Below, piece after piece: positions 1 to 5,608 of a DNA stretch of 9,567 nucleotides. The stretch is from contig CANISA010000042.1 in NCBI GenBank assembly GCA_947470005.1, positions 1-9,567 on the forward strand. The letters are read 5' to 3'. The position numbers were made by a program, and so were the translations under genes. The DNA comes from Legionellaceae bacterium (GTDB taxonomy: Bacteria > Pseudomonadota > Gammaproteobacteria > Legionellales > Legionellaceae). Below the pieces are notes generated by a model. The model was not told where the DNA came from, made no database searches, and saw nothing but the letters and a program-made list of their open reading frames with translations. Position 1 is the first letter of the stretch. The number at the start of each line of letters is the position of its first letter.

Positions 1-1367
1 AGTCACTGGTTTCAGAAAAACTAAACGATTTTTTATTGGAAAACCCTGGTGCAGCCAAGGCCATTGTTAGTAAAATGATTGATGCTGCACGGGCTCGCGA
101 AGCGGCTCGGCGTGCGCGTGACATGACGCGACGGAAAGGAGCCTTGGATATTGCGGGATTACCTGGGAAACTTGCAGACTGCCAAGAAAAAGACCCTGCG
201 CTGTCTGAATTATACATCGTCGAGGGTGACTCGGCAGGTGGTTCGGCAAAACAAGGACGCGATCGTAAGTTTCAAGCTATTTTGCCGTTAAAAGGTAAGA
301 TTTTAAATGTGGAGCGGGCTCGGTTTGATAAAATGCTATCGTCCCAGGAATTGGCGACTTTGATCATCGCCTTAGGATGTGGGATTGGTCCTGATGAGTA
401 TAACCCGGACAAAGTTCGATACCATCGCATTATTATTATGACCGATGCGGACGTGGATGGCTCGCACATTCGAACCTTGTTGCTGACCTTCTTTTATCGA
501 CAAACGCCGGAATTAATTGAGCGTGGGTATATTTATATCGCGCAACCTCCGTTGTACAAAGTAAAACAAGGCAGGCAAGAGCAATACGTGAAAGATGATG
601 ATGCCTTGTATGATCATTTGACGCAAAATGCATTAGACGGTGCTTTATTTTTTCCTTCTAAAGAGGCTCCTGCTATTCATGCAAACGCATTAGAGGCGCT
701 GGTTCAACAATATCAGCGCGTTGAAAAAATAATTAGGCGTCATGCTCGGCGCTACCATGCTGACGTGATGAAGGCGATGATGACGCTTCCGGCACTTCAA
801 CAAGCGGATTTTCAAGACCGTGGTCTTGTTTTGGATTGGTCGAAGCAATTGCAGGTGCGTTTGCAACGAATGGCCAATAAAACGCAATCATTTGAAGTTG
901 ATGTGCAGCGTCATGAGGAAGCTGAGTACTTTTTCGCTTGTGTGAACGTGATTCAGCACGGGGTCGGGCATCCTATTTTATTGACGATCGAGTGGTTTCT
1001 TTCTAAAGATTACAAAGAGTTATTAAATTTTGGCGCACACGTGGCCTCTCTTGTTGAAGAAGGGGCAAGGGTTCAGCGCGGAGAAAAAATGATAGCGGTT
1101 GATTCATTTGAACAAGCGTTAACATGGTTGATGGATGAGGCAAAACGTGGTCAAACGATTCAACGCTACAAAGGTCTTGGGGAAATGAACCCCGCACAAC
1201 TGTGGGAAACCACGATGGATCCAGCCGTTCGTCGCATGTTGCGTGTGACGATCGACGACGCGGTCGCTGCTGATGAAATATTTTCTACGTTGATGGGCGA
1301 TCAAGTCGAACCAAGGCGCGAGTTTATTGAAGCGAATGCGTTAAATACAGCAAATCTTGATGTGTAG
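1..1367 (+). CDS. gyrB: DNA gyrase subunit B, C-terminal part (5' end outside window)
   Basis: GyrB is the ATPase subunit of DNA gyrase (A2B2), which introduces negative supercoils. The frame is open from base 3, so the start and the N-terminal GHKL ATPase domain lie off the left edge; about 455 residues remain. Visible are the end of the transducer domain (AAKAIVSKMIDAARAREAARRA), the QTMRRKG-like block TRRKGALDIAGLPGKLADC, and the TOPRIM domain with the acidic EGDSAGGSAKQGR motif (GAG of the Glu at 222) and the metal-binding DADVDGSHIRTL motif (from 444). A roughly 170-residue insert typical of gammaproteobacterial GyrB follows, then the conserved tail QRYKGLGEMNPAQLWETTMDP. The ending NTANLDV matches the usual AANIDI terminus, so the 3' end is intact. 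No internal break is seen. Confidence 0.98.
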   Translation, partial: SLVSEKLNDFLLENPGAAKAIVSKMIDAARAREAARRARDMTRRKGALDIAGLPGKLADCQEKDPALSELYIVEGDSAGGSAKQGRDRKFQAILPLKGKILNVERARFDKMLSSQELATLIIALGCGIGPDEYNPDKVRYHRIIIMTDADVDGSHIRTLLLTFFYRQTPELIERGYIYIAQPPLYKVKQGRQEQYVKDDDALYDHLTQNALDGALFFPSKEAPAIHANALEALVQQYQRVEKIIRRHARRYHADVMKAMMTLPALQQADFQDRGLVLDWSKQLQVRLQRMANKTQSFEVDVQRHEEAEYFFACVNVIQHGVGHPILLTIEWFLSKDYKELLNFGAHVASLVEEGARVQRGEKMIAVDSFEQALTWLMDEAKRGQTIQRYKGLGEMNPAQLWETTMDPAVRRMLRVTIDDAVAADEIFSTLMGDQVEPRREFIEANALNTANLDV

Positions 1368-1376
1368 TTTTTTTCT

Positions 1377-1418
1377 GGCTCGATGCGTATGGAATACGCA
1401 TTGGGCCGCTCTGTTTTT
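1377..1418 (+). terminator. Probable rho-independent terminator of gyrB
   Basis: Ten bases after the gyrB stop, bases 1377-1390 pair with 1394-1407. The 14-bp stem has two G-T wobbles and a core of ATGCGTAT/ATACGCAT, closing a GGA loop. A T-rich run, TTTTTATTGTTT, starts at 1414, six bases beyond the stem, which is slightly far for an ideal terminator. On the plus strand the loop reads ATGGA, which also fits a CsrA-type ANGGA motif, but position and the T run favour transcription termination. Confidence 0.55.
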
Positions 1419-1518
1419 ATTGTTTAATGTGTTACCCGTGCCGGTTTAAACGTTCTTTGACGGTGGAGGGTAAGATGAAAAAGAAAGATAAGGCAGCGGA
1501 TGAATAATCATGCATTGA

Positions 1519-1547
1519 GTGACATCCTGTCAGACAATCCTTGTCTT
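1519..1547 (-). repeat. 29-nt direct repeat, copy 1 (double GGA-loop hairpin)
   Basis: Identical over all 29 bases to the copy at 1574-1602. On the plus strand it consists of two abutting palindromes, TGACA-TCC-TGTCA and AGACAA-TCC-TTGTCT, sharing one base. Copies are 55 bases apart start to start, with 26 unrelated bases between them. The perfect identity suggests a recent duplication or strong selection. I read it as the repeating module of the small RNA on the minus strand. Confidence 0.95.
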
Positions 1548-1573
1548 TAAAACGGCAATGATTAACGTGTAAG

Positions 1574-1602
1574 GTGACATCCTGTCAGACAATCCTTGTC
1601 TT
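1574..1602 (-). repeat. 29-nt direct repeat, copy 2 (double GGA-loop hairpin)
   Basis: Second perfect copy of the unit at 1519-1547. It lies directly downstream of the predicted minus-strand transcription start, so it would form the 5' pair of hairpins in the proposed RNA. No third copy was noticed elsewhere in the window. Confidence 0.95.
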
Positions 1603-1614
1603 CCCTTGTTTTCA

Positions 1615-1642
1615 AGTATAGCCGCTTTACAGTCTGTGTCAT
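1615..1642 (-). promoter_or_regulatory. Promoter of the minus-strand small RNA
   Basis: On the minus strand, ATGACA (1642-1637; five of six matches to TTGACA) is followed after 16 bases by TATACT (1620-1615; five of six matches to TATAAT). The -10 context CTATACTTGA also resembles the extended -10 preferred by the stationary-phase sigma factor RpoS. Transcription would start near 1608-1606, just ahead of the first GGA hairpin. Confidence 0.55.
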
Positions 1643-1663
1643 GATGTCGTTGGCGGATTCGCG

Positions 1664-1681
1664 TGTAAGAGATGTCTTGGA
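1664..1681. promoter_or_regulatory. GacA/UvrY/LetA-like response-regulator box
   Basis: TGTAAG-AGATGT-CTTGGA matches the known palindromic box TGTAAG-N6-CTTACA at 9 of 12 fixed positions, with the correct 6-base spacing. GacA-family regulators bind this box to activate Rsm/Csr small RNA genes. It is centred about 65 bases upstream of the predicted small-RNA start and about 110 bases upstream of the hfq start codon. Known boxes usually lie further from the RNA start and have a better right half, so this is suggestive only. Confidence 0.4.
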
Positions 1682-1755
1682 TCGTTCTGTTGAGTGCCAA
1701 TCGGTTAAAGTTCGCGCGCCCTCCGCCGACAAAGTGATCAGAAGTAATTGCCAGA

Positions 1756-1761
1756 TATAAT
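1756..1761 (+). promoter_or_regulatory. Possible hfq -10 element
   Basis: A perfect TATAAT lies 21 bases before the hfq start. No convincing -35 lies 16-18 bases upstream, so the site would depend on an activator or be fortuitous. If used, the leader would be only about 15 bases long and hold just the Shine-Dalgarno sequence. Confidence 0.28.
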
Positions 1762-1782
1762 AATAAGAATAAGGAGAGGGCA

Positions 1783-1995
1783 ATGTCTCACGATCATGCG
1801 TTACAAACATCGTTTCTCCAGGCCTTGAGCGAGAGCAAGGTTATCGTGTCAATTTTCTTGATCAATGGAATTAAATTGCACGGCACCATCGAGCAGGTTG
1901 ATGATGAGGTTATATTGCTTAAAAATGCGATTACGCAAATGGTGTATAAACATGCCATCTCAACGGTGGTTCCTTCACGAAATCCGTCGTTGTGA
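1783..1995 (+). CDS. hfq: Hfq-family RNA chaperone, short form
   Basis: Hfq forms a hexameric Sm ring that pairs small RNAs with mRNAs in the cytoplasm. The 70-residue product aligns without gaps to the first 70 residues of E. coli Hfq. It keeps Sm1 (NGIKLHGTIE, residues 28-37) and the hallmark Sm2 segment (MVYKHAISTVVPSR, 53-66), including Tyr55, Lys56, His57 and Lys31. The start follows an excellent AAGGAG (1771-1776). The flexible C-terminal tail (about 30 residues in E. coli) is absent. The rim arginine patch (RRER, residues 16-19 in E. coli) is replaced by SESK, and the proximal-pore Phe39 and Phe42 are Val and Glu. These changes predict weaker annealing at the rim and altered uridine binding; the gene may be a paralogue. 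The usual partner miaA is not next to it. The next gene converges, with only 12 bases between stop codons. Confidence 0.93.
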   Translation: MSHDHALQTSFLQALSESKVIVSIFLINGIKLHGTIEQVDDEVILLKNAITQMVYKHAISTVVPSRNPSL

Positions 1996-2007
1996 GTCCA
2001 GTGCTTG

Positions 2008-2475
2008 TTAAGTATTGTTCTGTAAATACGCATTCAAGCGTTTCATGGTTTGGCCACCGTAAAGCACGTCGTGGAGTTGCCCTTCTGGATTAAACACAAA
2101 CGTAACGGGTAAGACTTCAATATCGCCTAAGTGTAAGTCTAGTGCGGGATCTTGGCTTAGGCTGGGGTACTGGATGCCAAACTGGCTAGCCAGTTGAACC
2201 TGTTTTTCGTTGGGGAGTCCGTCATAATTGACGGCAAATAATGCGACAGTGTCTTTTTTGTTTACGTCATAAAAATGGTTTAACTCAGGAATTTCATTCA
2301 GGCAAGGATGACACCAGCTCGCCCAATAATTAATAAACACCCATTTTCCTTTGAGTGAAGAGAAAGAAAACGAGGCGCCATGGATGTCGTGCAGGATAAC
2401 ATTTTTATGTGCGGCGAGGGGGTAACAGGGCAGAGAACACAAGGCACTTAACGCCAAGGCAACGATGCGATTCAT
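2008..2475 (-). CDS. Periplasmic TlpA/ResA-like thioredoxin-fold protein
   Basis: A 155-residue thiol-disulfide oxidoreductase of the TlpA/ResA/DsbE class, which act in the periplasm, often reducing cytochrome c or other exported thiols. A signal peptide is visible (hydrophobic core at residues 4-16, cleavage probably after PLAA at 22). It has no lipobox, so the mature protein is probably soluble. The thioredoxin domain contains FINYWASWCHPC, with active-site Cys55 and Cys58 (WCHPC), and the cis-proline loop VLPVTFVF (Pro123). ATG at 2475 gives a standard signal peptide; upstream there is only a weak GAG. It lies about 50 bases downstream of the remnant at 2527-2817 on the same strand and may use that gene's old promoter. 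No cytochrome c maturation genes are nearby, so the substrate cannot be assigned. Confidence 0.88.
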   Translation of the reverse strand: MNRIVALALSALCSLPCYPLAAHKNVILHDIHGASFSFSSLKGKWVFINYWASWCHPCLNEIPELNHFYDVNKKDTVALFAVNYDGLPNEKQVQLASQFGIQYPSLSQDPALDLHLGDIEVLPVTFVFNPEGQLHDVLYGGQTMKRLNAYLQNNT

Positions 2476-2526
2476 TCAACGCTCAATATAGAAACTATCT
2501 GCTCATGTTACCATGGCTGAGTGCAT

Positions 2527-2817
2527 TTAAATTAATCGTTTGGTGTTTTGATGCGCGATCGTATCGATTTCCACTTCCAACGCCTGCATGGTTCGTATTG
2601 AATGATCGGCTTCGAGCTTGCTGTGAAACTGAACCAGTGTATCATTTCGCATAAAAAGGCCATGTTATCAACGTGTAGCAAGCCGATCACAACGGCGGCA
2701 GGTTCCACGCCTTTGAAATAGCTTTCTTTCAGTGTGGTCTTTTGATGGGCATTGTACATTTAATGCTAGATGAAGGTTGGCGGGGCCAGCTCCCACAAAG
2801 ACATGCATAGTCATCAT
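2527..2817 (-). pseudogene. Decayed gene for a putative dinucleotide-binding (FAD-type) protein
   Basis: A good AGGAGA (2822-2827 on the minus strand) precedes ATG-ATG at 2817. The first 19 codons read as a sound N-terminus containing HVFVGAGPANLHLAL, a GxGxxN-type Rossmann start as found in FAD-dependent enzymes. That frame then degenerates and stops at 2668. A second frame carries plausible protein (KESYFKGVEPAAVVIGLLH, about 2720-2650). A third carries DTLVQFHSKLEADHSIRTMQ and ends at 2527. At least one large internal deletion and one or two frameshifts explain this: an FAD enzyme would need several hundred residues and only about 95 codons remain. The rest of this gap (2476-2526 and 2818-2946) contains only leader and promoter-like sequence. 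The family assignment rests on the N-terminal motif alone. Confidence 0.6.
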
Positions 2818-2846
2818 TTGTTCTCCTGATAAATACCGAACACAAA

Positions 2847-2874
2847 AGCATAGTTAAGAATCAAGAAGCTTCAA
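2847..2874 (-). promoter_or_regulatory. Possible promoter for the remnant and the tlpA-like gene
   Basis: On the minus strand, TTGAAG (2874-2869) is followed after 16 bases by TATGCT (2852-2847), with a predicted start near 2840. A second candidate lies just upstream, ATAACA then TATACT about 17 bases later. This leader now mainly serves a dead gene and, by read-through, the thioredoxin-like gene. Confidence 0.35.
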
Positions 2875-2946
2875 TGATGTATAGTATAGGTTAAAATACG
2901 ATCACTGTTATTTGGGTTGTAGCGTGTTGTGGTGGTACAATTGCGA

Positions 2947-3426
2947 ATGATGAATGAATCGAAAAGTAAATCACAAAAAAAGCGCGAGGCCGCACAGTTG
3001 CAAGATCTGGGTGCCGAGCTGGTCGCACTTAGCCTGGATAAGCTGGATAAGCTGTCGTTGCCTGTTCGATTGCGGCAAGCGATTGTTGAAGCCAAAGCGC
3101 TTAAAAGTTATGGTGCGATCCGGCGCCAAGCCATGTGGATTGGAAAAATGATGCGCGCCGAAGGCGGAGAGGAAATTGTTGCAGCGTATGCAGAATTGCA
3201 AGCGGACGATGGTGCTCAGACGGCGACGTTCCATGAGGTGGAGCAGTGGCGTACTCGACTCATCCATGAGGGCAAGGAGGCATTAACTGCCTTTGTTGAA
3301 GGCTACCCTTTGGTGGATGTGCAACACCTTCGACAACTCATTAAAAAAGCCGCTGATGAACACCACAGGGCACAAAATACGGGTGCAGGTCGCGCATTGT
3401 TTCGTTACTTAAGGTCTTTTTTCTAA
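2947..3426 (+). CDS. darP: Ribosome biogenesis factor DarP (YjgA family)
   Basis: DarP (formerly YjgA, DUF615) binds late 50S assembly intermediates near the peptidyl transferase centre and promotes their maturation. The 159-residue helical, highly charged product has the family pattern: a basic start (SKSKSQKKREAAQLQDLGAELV), the SLPVRLRQAIVEA segment, RRQAMWIGKMMR (compare RRRQLQLIGKMLR in E. coli), the LRQLIKKAADE stretch and the C-terminal RALFRYLRSFF. E. coli DarP has 183 residues; the acidic N-terminal extension is missing here. The start is uncertain: ATG 2947 or 2950 fits the family best, the frame also offers GTG at 2929, and no clear Shine-Dalgarno is present. Its TAA shares a base with the rlmKL ATG, so the two are almost certainly cotranscribed and translationally coupled. 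Confidence 0.9.
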   Translation: MMNESKSKSQKKREAAQLQDLGAELVALSLDKLDKLSLPVRLRQAIVEAKALKSYGAIRRQAMWIGKMMRAEGGEEIVAAYAELQADDGAQTATFHEVEQWRTRLIHEGKEALTAFVEGYPLVDVQHLRQLIKKAADEHHRAQNTGAGRALFRYLRSFF

Positions 3427-5534
3427 TGATTTTTTCTGTTTTTGTGAGCTGTCCGAAGGGGCTTGAATACGTGCTGGAAGACGAGCTCAAGGCATTAGGT
3501 TTTGGGGTGAACCGCGTAAGCCCTCATGGCGTTTATGGTGAAGTCGATCTCGCTATGATCTACCGTGTGTGTTTGTGGTCGCGCGTGGCGGGCCGGGTTC
3601 ATTTGATCTTATTCAGTGGGCCGGCCGAGGATCAACGTGCGTTATATTCGCTCTGTCGAGCCTTTGCTTGGGATACGCTTTTTTCAGCCGAAAAAACATT
3701 AGCTGTTACGTTTCATGGGGAGTCGCCAACGTTTCGTCATACCCTGTTTGGCGCGCAAGTCATCAAGGATGCGGTTGTTGATTTTTTTCGAGAGAGTACG
3801 GGTATTCGCCCGATGGTCGACAGAGACGATCCTGCTATTTCACTTCATGCGCATTTAAAGCACGACACGATCACCGTCAGCTTGGATCTTGCCGGATACA
3901 GCTTGCATCAACGAGGGTATCGTCTTCAAGCCGGGGCCGCCCCGTTGAAAGAAAATGTTGCAGCAGCTCTCTTGATTCGAGCGCGTTGGCCCGAATTGTT
4001 TGATGCAGGCTATACATTGCACGATCCGTGCTGCGGTGCGGGCACGTTGGTTATTGAAGCCGCGATGATGGCGGCGCACATTGCACCGGGTTCACTGCGA
4101 GAAGACCATGCGTTTGTGCATTGGAAAGGGCATCAGCCTTTGTTATGGGAGACGCTTAAGCAAGACGCAGGTCGCGATGTTAAGCCCTTGGCTTTTCGTT
4201 TGTTGGGGTCGGATAGTGACAGCACGTTGCTGGCCTTTGCCCATGCGAACGCGGAACGTGCGGGCGTGTCTGAGTGGGTGGAATGGAAGACCATGCCGTT
4301 GGTGGAGGCGAGGCCTGCAGGGGCGAAAGGGTTGTTGGTAACCAATCCGCCTTATGGGGTTCGCTTGGGTCAGGAAACGGAGTTGGTGCCTTTTTATAAA
4401 GAGTTAGGCCAAGTCTTGCATGCGCATTATCAAGGGTGGCAGGCAGCACTTTTGACACCCAGTGTTTTGCTAGCAAAAGCCACAGGCTTGCGATCACACA
4501 AACAGTACACGTTATATAATGGTCCCCTTGCGTGCAAACTCTATTGCATGACGCTCGCGACGTCTAATCAATTGAACACGTCAGACAGCACGGCGCTGTC
4601 TGCGGGGGCTGTGATGTTTGCTAATCGTCTACAAAAAAATCATGCTCATTTACAAAAGTGGGCCAAACGCAACGACATCACGTGCTATCGGGTGTACGAT
4701 GCGGACTTACCTGAATATGCCTATGCGATTGATTTATATGGTGATCATGCTGTATTGCAAGAGTATACAGCGCCGGCTTCTATTGATCCGCTGAAGGCAA
4801 GTCAACGAAGCTTGGATGTGATTCAAGTAGCGCCCGGTGTCTTAGGGATCCCGTCAGATAATCTCGTGGTGAAGCAGCGTAAACAACAAAAAGGCAACAA
4901 CCAATATCAGAAATTGAACCAAACGCAACGCACGGTGGTGGTTTCTGAAGGGCGCGCTAAATTTAAAGTTAATCTGACCGATTATTTAGATACAGGTTTG
5001 TTTTTAGATCACCGTCCATTGCGTTTGCAGTTTGCAGCCATGGAAAAAGGAATGCGCTTTCTTAATTGTTTTTGTTACACAGCGACTGCAAGTGTGCACG
5101 CGGCTTTGGCTGGGGCGTCGACGGTTAATGTTGATCTGTCCAATACGTATTTGGAATGGGCTGAAGAAAATTTTAAATTGAACGATCTGGATCGTGCGCG
5201 CCACCAATTCATTCAATACGATTGTTTGGAGTGGTTGCACGTGACGAGCGATCGCTTTGATGTGATTTTTTTGGATCCACCCAGCTTTTCTAACTCCAAA
5301 CGCATGCAGACGACGTTGGATATTCAGCGTGATCATGAAGCGTTGATCGAGGCGGCTCGGGGGCTACTAAACCCTCAAGGGATCCTCTATTTTTCAACAA
5401 ATTTGCGGCAATTTAAATTATCCCTGGCACTGGCGGCAAGCGATTTAGTAGAAAATATTACGGCGACGACGATTGATCTTGATTTTAAACGCAACACACG
5501 CATTCATCAGTGTTTTAAAATACGTGGCGAATAG
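3426..5534 (+). CDS. rlmL: Bifunctional 23S rRNA methyltransferase RlmKL (m2G2445 / m7G2069)
   Basis: The fused enzyme makes N2-methylguanosine 2445 (RlmL half) and 7-methylguanosine 2069 (RlmK half) in 23S rRNA and unwinds helix 74. The product has 702 residues, the same as E. coli RlmKL. Domains in order: N-terminal ferredoxin-like and THUMP region (about 1-155); RlmL Rossmann methyltransferase with SAM motif DPCCGAGTLVIEAA (Asp200) and catalytic NPPY (307-310); linker; RlmK domain with NLTDYLDTGLFLDHR, SAM motif FLNCFCYTATASVHAA and DPPSFSNSKRM (Asp617). In the RlmK motif the usual YTG glycine is alanine, a minor oddity. ATG 3426 overlaps the darP stop, giving coupled expression of two large-subunit factors. 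The final KRNTRIHQCFKI matches the family C-terminus. Confidence 0.97.
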   Translation: MIFSVFVSCPKGLEYVLEDELKALGFGVNRVSPHGVYGEVDLAMIYRVCLWSRVAGRVHLILFSGPAEDQRALYSLCRAFAWDTLFSAEKTLAVTFHGESPTFRHTLFGAQVIKDAVVDFFRESTGIRPMVDRDDPAISLHAHLKHDTITVSLDLAGYSLHQRGYRLQAGAAPLKENVAAALLIRARWPELFDAGYTLHDPCCGAGTLVIEAAMMAAHIAPGSLREDHAFVHWKGHQPLLWETLKQDAGRDVKPLAFRLLGSDSDSTLLAFAHANAERAGVSEWVEWKTMPLVEARPAGAKGLLVTNPPYGVRLGQETELVPFYKELGQVLHAHYQGWQAALLTPSVLLAKATGLRSHKQYTLYNGPLACKLYCMTLATSNQLNTSDSTALSAGAVMFANRLQKNHAHLQKWAKRNDITCYRVYDADLPEYAYAIDLYGDHAVLQEYTAPASIDPLKASQRSLDVIQVAPGVLGIPSDNLVVKQRKQQKGNNQYQKLNQTQRTVVVSEGRAKFKVNLTDYLDTGLFLDHRPLRLQFAAMEKGMRFLNCFCYTATASVHAALAGASTVNVDLSNTYLEWAEENFKLNDLDRARHQFIQYDCLEWLHVTSDRFDVIFLDPPSFSNSKRMQTTLDIQRDHEALIEAARGLLNPQGILYFSTNLRQFKLSLALAASDLVENITATTIDLDFKRNTRIHQCFKIRGE

Positions 5535-5554
5535 CGTGACGTGAATGGTCACGC
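5534..5554. other. Stem-loop just after rlmKL
   Basis: GCGTGAC (5534-5540) and GTCACGC (5548-5554) form a perfect 7-bp stem with a 7-base loop, beginning at the last base of the rlmKL stop codon. It lies between two convergent genes. Neither strand has an adjacent T run, so it is not a classical terminator. It may stabilise mRNA 3' ends or slow polymerase. Confidence 0.4.
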
Positions 5555-5563
5555 CCCAAGCAC

Positions 5564-5600
5564 GTCATCTTGAGCGCGTCTTTTTGCGCGAAGGATCTTC
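5564..5600. repeat. Possible dispersed hairpin repeat (REP-like)
   Basis: Two arms, GTCATCTTGAGCGCG (5564-5578) and GCGCGAAGGATCTTC (5586-5600), flank TCTTTTT. ATCTT pairs with AGGAT and CGCG with CGCG across a small internal loop. The wording closely resembles a short intergenic repeat (GTCATCCTGAGCG...CGAAGGATCT) that recurs in many bacterial genomes. It lies in the convergent gap between rlmKL and pagP, a typical place for REP elements. Only one copy is in the window. Confidence 0.45.
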
Positions 5601-5608
5601 TGAATGTT

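Larger units (their letters stand above)
1478..1608 (-). ncRNA. Candidate CsrA/RsmA-sequestering small RNA (RsmY/RsmZ/CsrB-like)
   Basis: Read on the minus strand, the segment begins about 7 bases after a strong promoter -10 (1615-1620). It contains two identical 29-nt units (1602-1574 and 1547-1519). Each unit folds into two neighbouring hairpins: GACAA-GGA-TTGTC (plus an A-T pair) and GACA-GGA-TGTC. The RNA would therefore present four stem-loops with AGGAU in or at the loop. This is the signature of CsrB/RsmY/RsmZ RNAs, which titrate the translational repressor CsrA/RsmA. ACAAGGAU and ACAGGAUGU closely match the known CsrA high-affinity consensus RUACARGGAUGU. A further GGGA lies in the 5' leader. 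The 3' end is uncertain: an imperfect stem (CAGGAUG with CAUCC-GC-UG) precedes a pyrimidine tract at 1490-1478 that could act as a terminator, giving about 130 nt, the usual size of RsmY/RsmZ. Promoter, hairpins and motif are seen; the function is inferred from the RNA family. Confidence 0.6.

Noticed and set aside
1475..1507. Ten-codon ORF MKKKDKAADE on the plus strand behind GGTGGAGGG
   Set aside because: The Shine-Dalgarno is good, but the ORF is tiny, low in complexity, downstream of the gyrB terminator with no promoter, and lies opposite the pyrimidine-rich tail of the proposed small RNA.
1519..1602. Minimal CRISPR array (two 29-nt palindromic repeats, one 26-nt spacer)
   Set aside because: Only two repeats, no cas genes, a short spacer, and a repeat made of two separate small hairpins unlike known CRISPR repeats. 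The promoter and GGA loops explain it better.
1641..1760. 39-codon plus-strand ORF ending just before hfq
   Set aside because: No ribosome binding site, no recognisable motif, and it overlaps the small-RNA promoter and the GacA-like box, which account for the sequence.
1562..1810. 82-codon minus-strand ORF across the hfq start
   Set aside because: It runs through the hfq control region and coding start, has no Shine-Dalgarno, and its protein resembles nothing I know.
1996..2007. Terminator between hfq and the convergent tlpA-like gene
   Set aside because: Only 12 bases separate the stops and no stem with a T run is visible there, so termination must occur inside the opposing gene or by Rho.
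2929..2946. GTG start for darP, six codons upstream
   Set aside because: It adds VVQLR, which lacks family resemblance, and has no better ribosome binding site than ATG 2947; it cannot be excluded entirely.
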